Source of the DNA: Ekhidna lutea | GTDB taxonomy: Bacteria > Bacteroidota > Bacteroidia > Cytophagales > Cyclobacteriaceae | Direction of reading: 5' to 3' | Assembly: GCF_900188325.1 (NCBI RefSeq) | Contig: NZ_FZPD01000003.1 | Coordinates: forward strand, 1 to 64,000 | DNA: 64,000 bases | In this document: in pieces, positions 54,829 to 62,013 of the stretch | Layout of the letters: every line of letters starts with the position of its first letter | How positions within the stretch are numbered: the stretch's first letter is position 1 | Position numbers and translations under genes: made by a program | The notes under the pieces: generated by a model | The model's database searches: none | What the model was told of the DNA's origin: nothing | The model's input: only the letters and a program-made list of their open reading frames with translations

Positions 54829-56613
54829 TTAGGCTACTTCCTCTCCAGCCAGCTGCTTATCATGCAGCTCTTTATACGCACCATTATTGTTGAGGAGGTC
54901 GTCATGCGTGCCTTGCTCAACCACCCTACCATCATCTAACATTACAATTTTATCGGCCAGTTTAGCGGAAGAAACCCGATGCGAGATGATAATTGAAGTT
55001 CTGCCTTGCATTATACGTTGCATGGCGTTGAGAATGGCATTTTCTGTTTTGGTGTCAACAGCAGACAAAGCATCATCAAGGATTAAGATTTTTGGTTCTC
55101 TGGCAATTGCTCTGGCAATGGAAACACGCTGCTTTTGACCACCGGAAAGCGTAATGCCCCGTTCTCCTAGTCGGGTTTGAAAACCCTCTTTAAAGTCCTT
55201 GATATTGTTGAGGAGATCGGCATCCTCCGCTGCTTTTTCGATTTCTTCTTTGCTCATCTTTCGGTTGCCAAAGGAAATATTGTTTTCGATTGTATCTGAG
55301 AAAAGGAAAACATCCTGCGGGACATACCCGATCTGACTCCTGAGCGAGGATATATTATAATCTTCTACTGCCACATGATCGATCTCGATCTTTCCATTAT
55401 CAATGTCATAAAGCCTGCAAACCATATTTGCGATGGTGCTTTTTCCTGACCCTGTAGTTCCTACAATAGCTATTGATTCTCCCGGTTTCACTTCGAAGGA
55501 TACATTTTTCAAGGCCTGAATCCCGGAATCAGGATAGGTGAAGTTTACCTTGTCGAATACAAGGTGGCCTTCTATTTCTTTTTCGACGTTCTTCTTTGAA
55601 ACAATGTCTGTTTTTGTGTCCAAAAACTCATTGATTCTCCGCTGTGATGCTGCAGCCCGCTGAATAATGGAAGTAATCCATCCAAGTGCGGTCACAGGCC
55701 AGGTCAGCATGTTTACATAAATAATGAACTCGGCAATATTACCTGTGCTCACTTCTCCATTAAACACCTGAATGGAACCAACCCAGACAGTCAGAATGAC
55801 ACTCAATCCAATCAGAGCCATGATCAATGGCATAAACAGCGCCTGTACAAAAGCCAGCCTCAATGATCGATCTCTGTATTCGACACTTTCAGTTTCAAAA
55901 TTTTTGGCTACTTCTTCTTCCCGAACAAATGCCTTGATCACACGAATGCCGGAAAATGCTTCCTGCACGTAAGTCGATAGACCTGATAAGCTCTCCTGGA
56001 TCTCAGTAGAACGTTTGTTGATGACGTTGCTGACAAAATAGATGCTTACAGAAAGGATCGGAAGCGGGAGAAGTGAATAGAAGGTGAGTGTTGGATTGAT
56101 TGAAATCATGTAAGGGATCACCATCACGAACAGAGTAAAAAGATTGATGCCGTACATTATTGCTGGGCCTATATACATTCGCACCTTACTCACATCTTCG
56201 GAGATTCTGGCCATCAGATCTCCCGTATTATTTCTTCTGTAAAAGCTAAGTGGAAGTGTTTGGTAGTGCTCAAAAATTTCGTTTTTCAAGTCATACTCAA
56301 TGCGGCGGGACATCACAATGATGGTTTGGCGCATAAAGAATAGAAAAACACCGCGGAGTAAAGCAGAAGCAAGGATCAGAACAGCCAGAATAATAATGCT
56401 GGAACCAATGATCCCGATCGTGTTTTCCTGAAGTTCAAAACCCTCAAAAGACGAAAAAATACCATAGCTACGTTGAAGTATATCAAAAGCATAGCGAACT
56501 ATTACAGCAGGAACTATTGCAAAGAAATTTGCAATAATGATAAATAAGGCACCAAAAATTAGGTGAAACTTATATTTGAGTAGGTATTTATTTAAGTATC
56601 CTAAGTCTTTCAC
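54829..56613 (-). CDS. ABC exporter half-transporter, MdlA-like, degenerate ATPase site
   Basis: The 594-residue protein starts from a GTG. It has six membrane helices and an ATPase domain with IVGTTGSGKST, ERGITLSGGQKQ, Walker B KILILDDALSAVD and H-loop IIISHRVSSA. The Asp in place of the catalytic Glu after Walker B is the mark of a non-consensus site, as in E. coli MdlA. Together with 52496 it would make one active and one impaired site. It is convergent with that gene, unlike the tandem mdlAB of E. coli. Confidence 0.9.
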   Translation of the reverse strand: MKDLGYLNKYLLKYKFHLIFGALFIIIANFFAIVPAVIVRYAFDILQRSYGIFSSFEGFELQENTIGIIGSSIIILAVLILASALLRGVFLFFMRQTIIVMSRRIEYDLKNEIFEHYQTLPLSFYRRNNTGDLMARISEDVSKVRMYIGPAIMYGINLFTLFVMVIPYMISINPTLTFYSLLPLPILSVSIYFVSNVINKRSTEIQESLSGLSTYVQEAFSGIRVIKAFVREEEVAKNFETESVEYRDRSLRLAFVQALFMPLIMALIGLSVILTVWVGSIQVFNGEVSTGNIAEFIIYVNMLTWPVTALGWITSIIQRAAASQRRINEFLDTKTDIVSKKNVEKEIEGHLVFDKVNFTYPDSGIQALKNVSFEVKPGESIAIVGTTGSGKSTIANMVCRLYDIDNGKIEIDHVAVEDYNISSLRSQIGYVPQDVFLFSDTIENNISFGNRKMSKEEIEKAAEDADLLNNIKDFKEGFQTRLGERGITLSGGQKQRVSIARAIAREPKILILDDALSAVDTKTENAILNAMQRIMQGRTSIIISHRVSSAKLADKIVMLDDGRVVEQGTHDDLLNNNGAYKELHDKQLAGEEVA

Positions 56614-56661
56614 AAAATTTTATAAAGGCCTGACTGCCAATGTGTTTTAGTTAAAATGAGA

Positions 56662-56669
56662 TATTTTTG
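56662..56669 (+). promoter_or_regulatory. -7 element of the leucine dehydrogenase gene
   Basis: TATTTTTG matches TAnnTTTG and lies 72 nt upstream of the ATG at 56741, giving a leader of about 65 nt. Confidence 0.55.
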
Positions 56670-56740
56670 CAGCCCCTTTTATCTAAAGTGCCACAGCGCT
56701 TCGGAAAGAAGGATCAAAGTTAGAATAAAGTTCATTCACA

Positions 56741-57841
56741 ATGATAGATACACAACCCGAAGTAAAATCGAACAGCGTGTTCGATCAAATGGCGAACCTT
56801 GAGCATGAGCAGGTAGTCTTCTGCAGAGATGAAGCGACAGGCTTAAAAGCAATCATTGCAATTCACAATACCGTATTGGGCCCATCAATGGGTGGAACCC
56901 GTATGTGGAACTATGCCACAGATGAGGAGGCCGTAAATGACGTTTTGAGACTTTCCAGAGGCATGACCTTCAAGTCAGCGCTTGCCGGATTAAATATCGG
57001 TGGAGGAAAAGCGGTGATCATTGGTGATGCTCGAAAGATGAAGAATGAAGCCTTGATGAGACGCTTCGGGAAATTCGTGAATAGCTTAAACGGCAAATAC
57101 TACACTGCTGAGGATATGAATATCACCATGCGTGATATCGAGTACATGAGCATGGAGACACCTTACGTAGTTGGGAAACCAGAATATATGGGCGGATCAG
57201 GAGATCCAAGCCCTATGACTGCTTACGGGGTATATATGGGTATGAAGGCTGGAGCGAAAAAAGCATACGGACTTGATTCACTAGGGGGAAAGAATATTCT
57301 TGTGCAGGGTGCTGGCCAGGTAGGAAAATATTTGGTGGATCACCTGATCGAAGAAAATGCGAACGTATTTATTGCCGATATCTTCGATGACAAAATCAAA
57401 GCGATCACAGATAAACATGATAAAGTATCTGTCGTGGATCCAAATAAGGTATTCCAGATGGAAATGGATATCTACGCACCTTGTGCGATGGGAGCAACCC
57501 TAAACGATGAAACGATTTCTGAATTGAAGTGTGCGGTAGTTGCCGGAGCAGCCAACAATCAGCTGGCTATAGAAGAGAAGCACAGTGCAATGCTCAATGA
57601 TCATGGCATTATTTACTGTCCTGACTTTTTGATCAACTCAGGCGGCATTGCCAATGTATATCATGAATATTTAGGAAACTACAATAAGGAAAGAGTGATT
57701 GCATCAACTGAGCACATCTATGATGTGTGTTTGGAAGTGCTGAATCACTCCGATGACAATAAGATTGGCTCACATGAAGCAGCCCTGGAGCTTGCGTTGC
57801 AGCGAATCGAGAAGGTGGGTAAGGTTAAACTTGGAGAATAA
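56741..57841 (+). CDS. Leucine dehydrogenase
   Basis: The 366-residue enzyme has the catalytic region LGPSMGGTRMWNYATDEEAVNDVLRLS, AGLNIGGGKAVIIGD with the active-site Lys and YYTAEDMNITMRDI, and a Rossmann domain with VQGAGQVGKYL. The GGGKAV form and length are those of leucine dehydrogenases, which reversibly convert Leu, Val and Ile to oxo acids with NAD+. It supplies precursors for branched-chain fatty acids or allows amino-acid use. It has its own promoter and is 84 nt before nusB. Confidence 0.88.
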   Translation: MIDTQPEVKSNSVFDQMANLEHEQVVFCRDEATGLKAIIAIHNTVLGPSMGGTRMWNYATDEEAVNDVLRLSRGMTFKSALAGLNIGGGKAVIIGDARKMKNEALMRRFGKFVNSLNGKYYTAEDMNITMRDIEYMSMETPYVVGKPEYMGGSGDPSPMTAYGVYMGMKAGAKKAYGLDSLGGKNILVQGAGQVGKYLVDHLIEENANVFIADIFDDKIKAITDKHDKVSVVDPNKVFQMEMDIYAPCAMGATLNDETISELKCAVVAGAANNQLAIEEKHSAMLNDHGIIYCPDFLINSGGIANVYHEYLGNYNKERVIASTEHIYDVCLEVLNHSDDNKIGSHEAALELALQRIEKVGKVKLGE

Positions 57842-57925
57842 GGAATAATCCAACATCTTCAGTGTCCGAAAGTGGATGACTGTTAAAAAATTGAAATAAG
57901 GAGAAGGCAAAAGTGCCAATATAGA

Positions 57926-59092
57926 ATGCTAAACAGACGAATACTTAGAGTTAAAGCCATGCAGGCATTATATGGACACTTCACTGCGGTGGAGTCCATC
58001 AAAGAGGTGAAAAGAAATGAGTTGGAAGAAATGCACGCACTGGATCCTGCAAAGCATGATTTTGCAGATAAAGCATTATTCGAGGCGCGAAAGAAACAAG
58101 CCGTTCAGCTTTTCAACAGAAATATCCTTGCAGGAAAAGTGGAAGATCCGGGTGATGCGGAGCAGGAAGTAGTTGATAATGTGAATGAGGCATTGACTGA
58201 TTACGAAAATCAGATACACAAAGAAGCCCGGGTTAGAAAAAACGACATGATGAAAGAAGCTGAAAGGCTTCAGGATACCTATATCAAGCTTTTACTCCTT
58301 CCTATGGAAATAGAGCAACGTGAAAAGCTGGACAGTGAGAAAGAAGATAAGGCCTACATTGCCAAAGAGAAGAAAAGGTATCCATTCATTGGAAATGAGC
58401 TTGTCAAACAGCTTAAAGAATCAGAATTATTACAAAAAGAGGCTGCTCGCTCGAGCATATCTTGGGATAATGATCAACAAGAAATAAAATCATGGTATCG
58501 GGATCAAATCCGTACGGTGGATGCACTGAAGCATTTCTTTGGAGGGCCTAAGCCTGACGATGCACCTGATAATGATATTGTTCTAGAGCTGTTTAAACGA
58601 GTAGTATTCAAAAATGAAGCAATTGCTTCCTATCTTGAAACTAATCACCTCCATTGGGTCGAGAATCAGCCAATAGTGAAGAGTATGGTAGTGAAAACCA
58701 TCAAGTCGCTACAGGATGGAGAGGGCTTTGAGCTTGCGGAACTAACAAAAAATGGTGAAGATGATTTCAAGTTTTTGGAGCGACTCTTTATGGACGTGAT
58801 TAACCAGAATGAGTTTTTGGAGGAAGCCATTCAGAGCAAAACTATGAACTGGGATGTGGACCGAATAGCGCTGACTGACCGTGTTATTCTGAAGTTAGCA
58901 TTAGTGGAAATGATGAACTCTCCAAGCATACCGATCAAAGTAACTATCAATGAAGCGATTGAAATTTCTAAAATGTACAGTACGCCGAAAAGTAAACAAT
59001 TTGTAAACGGTGTTTTGGATGTACTCTCAAACGAGCTAACTTCGAGTGGTAAAATTCGTAAGAGCGGTAGAGGCCTTATCGACAACAAATAA
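57926..59092 (+). CDS. nusB: Transcription antitermination factor NusB, long form
   Basis: Only the last 120 residues or so match NusB (VDRIALTDRVILKLALVEMMN, IPIKVTINEAIEISKMYSTPKSKQFVNGVLD). The start MLNRRILRVKAMQALYGHF is the family start. Between them lie about 230 residues of helical, charged sequence with no recognised domain. The 388-residue length is two to three times that of E. coli NusB but usual in Bacteroidota. NusB with S10 binds boxA RNA and supports rRNA antitermination. It heads the cluster to coaE. Confidence 0.92.
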   Translation: MLNRRILRVKAMQALYGHFTAVESIKEVKRNELEEMHALDPAKHDFADKALFEARKKQAVQLFNRNILAGKVEDPGDAEQEVVDNVNEALTDYENQIHKEARVRKNDMMKEAERLQDTYIKLLLLPMEIEQREKLDSEKEDKAYIAKEKKRYPFIGNELVKQLKESELLQKEAARSSISWDNDQQEIKSWYRDQIRTVDALKHFFGGPKPDDAPDNDIVLELFKRVVFKNEAIASYLETNHLHWVENQPIVKSMVVKTIKSLQDGEGFELAELTKNGEDDFKFLERLFMDVINQNEFLEEAIQSKTMNWDVDRIALTDRVILKLALVEMMNSPSIPIKVTINEAIEISKMYSTPKSKQFVNGVLDVLSNELTSSGKIRKSGRGLIDNK

Positions 59093-59104
59093 ACAGAATA
59101 AACA

Positions 59105-59401
59105 ATGAGCAGAGCAGGCGGTTCTTTTTTTGCATTTCTCTTAGGAGTGGTAACAGGAGGTGTTCTTGGTATCCTTTACGCCCCGGATAAGGGCACCAAC
59201 ACCAGAGATAAGCTCACTTTCCAATTAGATAAGCTGAAAAAGCAACTGGAAGGGTTCGTAAATGAGGTAGCTGACGGAAAAGAGGTCTTTGGAAATGATG
59301 CTAAGAATCAAGGAGAGAAAATCGTGAAGGATGCTAAAGACAAAGCGGAGCGTCTTCTGGATGATGTGAATGGCTTAATTAGTCAGATTCAGAAGGATTA
59401 A
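59105..59401 (+). CDS. YtxH-domain protein
   Basis: The 98-residue protein has a Gly-rich N-terminal membrane segment (FFAFLLGVVTGGVLGILYAPDKG) typical of YtxH, with the LYAP(D/K)KG ending, then a charged helix with KDAKDKAERLLDDV. YtxH proteins are stress-related in Bacillus, but function is unknown. It follows nusB by 12 nt. Confidence 0.85.
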   Translation: MSRAGGSFFAFLLGVVTGGVLGILYAPDKGTNTRDKLTFQLDKLKKQLEGFVNEVADGKEVFGNDAKNQGEKIVKDAKDKAERLLDDVNGLISQIQKD

Positions 59402-59407
59402 ACATCC

Positions 59408-59455
59408 CATTAACATTTCATTAGGAATATTGAAACCATATCTTTCGTAGATTTG
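59408..59455 (+). promoter_or_regulatory. Phased operator and promoter of the DUF1573 lipoprotein gene
   Basis: ATTAACA (59409) and ATTAGGA (59420) are 11 bp apart, with a poorer ATTAAAC upstream at 59397. ATTAGGA ends at 59426 and is followed by exactly 21 nt and TAGATTTG (59448-59455), a perfect -7 element. This matches the arrays at 12118 and 16963 in sequence and geometry. Confidence 0.65.
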
Positions 59456-59528
59456 TAAAGCAATATTGAATATTAAAAAAGAGTGATGATATTGTCCTGA
59501 AGGGACGAATTCAAAAACAACAAGACAG

Positions 59529-60062
59529 ATGAAAATAGCAAAAGTTTTATTAGGAGTACTTGTAGCAGCTGGTCTCAGCAGCTGTGGCAATAGTGAGTTA
59601 GAATCCAGAATTACCAAACTGGAAGGAAGAGTAGCAGCCCTAGAAGGGAAAGGTGGAGTAGCCAGAGCTAATCCAACAGCTCAGCCTGTGGCAGTTAATA
59701 ATACTACTCCAGCTGCACCAGAAGAAAAGCCTGAAGGACCACTTCCGGCTATCAAGTTCGAAGAAGAACTTCACGATTTTGGTACGATTAAAGATGGCGA
59801 TGTGGTAGAGCATGTGTTCTCCTTTGTTAACGAAGGCGAGGCACCATTGATCATCACAGACGCGAAAGCAACTTGTGGTTGTACTGTGCCAGAATGGCCT
59901 AAAGAGCCAATTCCAGTAGGAGGAGAGGGAGAGATCAAGGTTCGATTCAATAGTAAGAACAAGCCTGGTGTACAGAACAAGACTGTAACACTTACGGCAA
60001 ACACGTGGCCTAAAACTCAGCGTGTAAGAATTAAAGCGAATGTGGTGAAGGAAGGGGAGTAA
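59529..60062 (+). CDS. DUF1573 lipoprotein
   Basis: The 177-residue protein has a lipobox (AGLSSCG), a coiled-coil stretch (ESRITKLEGRVAALEG), a Pro/Ala linker and one DUF1573 domain (LHDFGTIKDGDVVEHVFSFVN, ADAKATCGC-type TDAKATCGCTVPEWP, GVQNKTVTL). It is a larger, lipid-anchored relative of the 17052 protein; both keep the (S/T)CGCT motif. Its own promoter carries the phased repeats. Function unknown. Confidence 0.85.
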   Translation: MKIAKVLLGVLVAAGLSSCGNSELESRITKLEGRVAALEGKGGVARANPTAQPVAVNNTTPAAPEEKPEGPLPAIKFEEELHDFGTIKDGDVVEHVFSFVNEGEAPLIITDAKATCGCTVPEWPKEPIPVGGEGEIKVRFNSKNKPGVQNKTVTLTANTWPKTQRVRIKANVVKEGE

Positions 60063-60098
60063 GCCTCTGATAACCACATCAATTTTTATTAACATTGC

Positions 60099-60139
60099 CC
60101 CCGACTCCCGATAGCTATCGGGATGTCAGGGGTTTTTTA
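60099..60139 (+). terminator. Intrinsic terminator between the DUF1573 gene and yajC
   Basis: The inner palindrome CCCGATAGCTATCGGG (60108-60123) is extended by CCCCCGAC and GTCAGGGG, then T6. The inner 16-mer is a dispersed palindrome I recall as common in Bacteroidota. Confidence 0.85.
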
Positions 60140-60155
60140 TTTCAAATAACAGAAA

Positions 60156-60491
60156 ATGAACACAGTTTTATTGCAAGCCGGAGGCGGGAGCGACTTCACC
60201 TCTTTTTTACCGATCATAGGAATGATCGCGATCTTCTATTTCTTTTTCATTCGTCCTCAACAGCGAAAGCAAAAAGAGACGAAAAAATACCTTCAAGAGA
60301 TTAAAAAGGGTGAAATGGTTGTTACTGTAGGAGGTATTCACGGTAAAATCGTAGAAGTCTCTGACACCACAGTTCTGGTAGATGTAGACCGAGGAACAAA
60401 ATTGCTTATAGAGAAATCATCAATCTCTCTGGAAGCAAGTAAGCGACTGAATGACACTTCAGAAAAGAAGGATAAGAAAGAGAAAAAGTAA
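60156..60491 (+). CDS. yajC: Preprotein translocase subunit YajC
   Basis: The 111-residue protein has one membrane helix (about 18-35) directly followed by FFFIRPQQRKQKE, the YajC hallmark, and the cytoplasmic domain GEMVVTVGGIHGKIVEV. YajC associates with SecDF in protein export. It is followed by ybbR after 6 nt and preceded by a terminator, so it probably has a promoter in 60139-60155 or within the upstream gene. Confidence 0.93.
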   Translation: MNTVLLQAGGGSDFTSFLPIIGMIAIFYFFFIRPQQRKQKETKKYLQEIKKGEMVVTVGGIHGKIVEVSDTTVLVDVDRGTKLLIEKSSISLEASKRLNDTSEKKDKKEKK

Positions 60492-60497
60492 GTGTAA

Positions 60498-61424
60498 ATG
60501 ATCCCTAAGATATTAAGTAACTGGAAGGTAGTGGTGCTCTCATTTTTGGGAGCCACTACCTTTTGGTTTTTTAGTGCTTTGGGGAAGGAATACAACTACC
60601 GAATCCAACACCCAATCGAGTTTGTTTACAATAAGGATAGTCTCATCGCAATCAAGGCACTGCCAGAATTTGTAGATATTGATGTCTCTGGTGGAGGGTG
60701 GGACCTTTTTAGAGAATCTTTTTGGTTTGTTGATCCTGTAGTGTTTGAGCTGGACAATCCGGCTGCCATCCGATACTTGACCCGTCCAACAATTCTTCCA
60801 ATCATTTCCGACCAGTTGAAGGAATACCGGGTAAACTTCCTTTATACAGATACGCTTTATGTGAACATAGACAGAAAAGTGTCCAGGTCAGTTAACCTTC
60901 GGATTGATTCTACAAAAATCAGCATGGATGACGATTATAGGATTATTACGCCTATTACACTCTCCCCGGATACAGCTACAATCTACGGACCCACCAGCTT
61001 CATAGATACATTGAAGCAGGATTACCACATTAAGCTTGAGGCAAAAAGTATTGACAAGGCGTTTGATCGCTTTGTTAAGTTAGGCTTACCGGAAGCATTT
61101 GATATTTACTCAACACCTCCTACCGTGAATGTCAAATTTGAAGTAGATCGCTTTGATCGATTAGAAATTGCGTCCATGGTTGAAATGCAAAATTTTCCTG
61201 CTGATTCTTCAGTGTATATAACCAACCCCAATGTCACCGTGCGATTTGTGGTACAACGAGAACTACGTGAGGATTACTTCTCTGATGATTTTAAAGTAGT
61301 TGTGGATTACAACCTTATAAATAAAGGAGATTCTACAGCACCGGCAATTGTTGTTTATCATCCTGAAAATGTGCTTGAAGTGGAAACAATACCGGATTCT
61401 TTGGCGATCTCCTATGGCAATTAA
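60498..61424 (+). CDS. YbbR-like (CdaR-type) membrane-anchored protein
   Basis: The 308-residue protein has an N-terminal membrane helix (about 10-26) and YbbR-like beta domains outside the cytoplasm: LPEFVDIDVSGGGWDLF and PDTATIYGPTSFIDTL. In Firmicutes CdaR regulates the c-di-AMP cyclase CdaA, but no cdaA is near here; in Bacteroidota the gene lies between yajC and coaE. Its role is not known. Confidence 0.82.
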   Translation: MIPKILSNWKVVVLSFLGATTFWFFSALGKEYNYRIQHPIEFVYNKDSLIAIKALPEFVDIDVSGGGWDLFRESFWFVDPVVFELDNPAAIRYLTRPTILPIISDQLKEYRVNFLYTDTLYVNIDRKVSRSVNLRIDSTKISMDDDYRIITPITLSPDTATIYGPTSFIDTLKQDYHIKLEAKSIDKAFDRFVKLGLPEAFDIYSTPPTVNVKFEVDRFDRLEIASMVEMQNFPADSSVYITNPNVTVRFVVQRELREDYFSDDFKVVVDYNLINKGDSTAPAIVVYHPENVLEVETIPDSLAISYGN

Positions 61425-62013
61425 ACCTCCATTTATTGGTATTACAGGTGGGATAGGTTCAGGAAAGTCTATCGTTTGCAAAATCTTCGAGACATTGGGA
61501 GCCACTACATACTATGCCGACGATCGAGCAAAATGGCTAATGGAGAATGATGATTCACTTATTTATGAAATCAAAGAGTTGTTTGGAGAGGAAGCATATT
61601 CTGAAAGTAGGTTGGATCGTAAATTCATCGCTCAAAAAGCCTTCAAAGACAAAAACATTTTAGATAAGCTAAATAGTCTGGTACACCCGGCTGTGGCCAG
61701 AGATGTAGAAAAATGGCGAAAGGAACATTCAGGAGCAAAACTACTTTTGAAGGAGGCGGCACTTCTTTTTGAAACGGGTTCATATAAATCACTGGAAAAG
61801 ACAGTTCTTGTAACAGCCCCTGAGGATATAAGGGTAGAACGGGTAATTGCTCGTGACACTCACAGATCTAAGGAAGATGTGCAGAATATAATTGAGAAGC
61901 AGATGAGTGACCATGAAAAAATCCAGCTTGCGGATTTTGTAATTATAAATGATGGTCAGCAGTCACTTATCAAGCAAGTGACTGAGCTTTATAAGGAGTT
62001 AGTCATCGCATAG
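61414..62013 (+). CDS. coaE: Dephospho-CoA kinase
   Basis: The ATG at 61414 gives 199 residues starting MAIKPPFIGITGGIGSGKS, where the P-loop follows at once. Other CoaE features are YYADDRAKWL, LVHPAVARDVEKW and LVTAPEDIRVERVIARD. It phosphorylates dephospho-CoA, the last step of CoA synthesis. The start overlaps ybbR by 11 bases; the longer frame from 61348 is rejected. Confidence 0.94.
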   Translation: MAIKPPFIGITGGIGSGKSIVCKIFETLGATTYYADDRAKWLMENDDSLIYEIKELFGEEAYSESRLDRKFIAQKAFKDKNILDKLNSLVHPAVARDVEKWRKEHSGAKLLLKEAALLFETGSYKSLEKTVLVTAPEDIRVERVIARDTHRSKEDVQNIIEKQMSDHEKIQLADFVIINDGQQSLIKQVTELYKELVIA

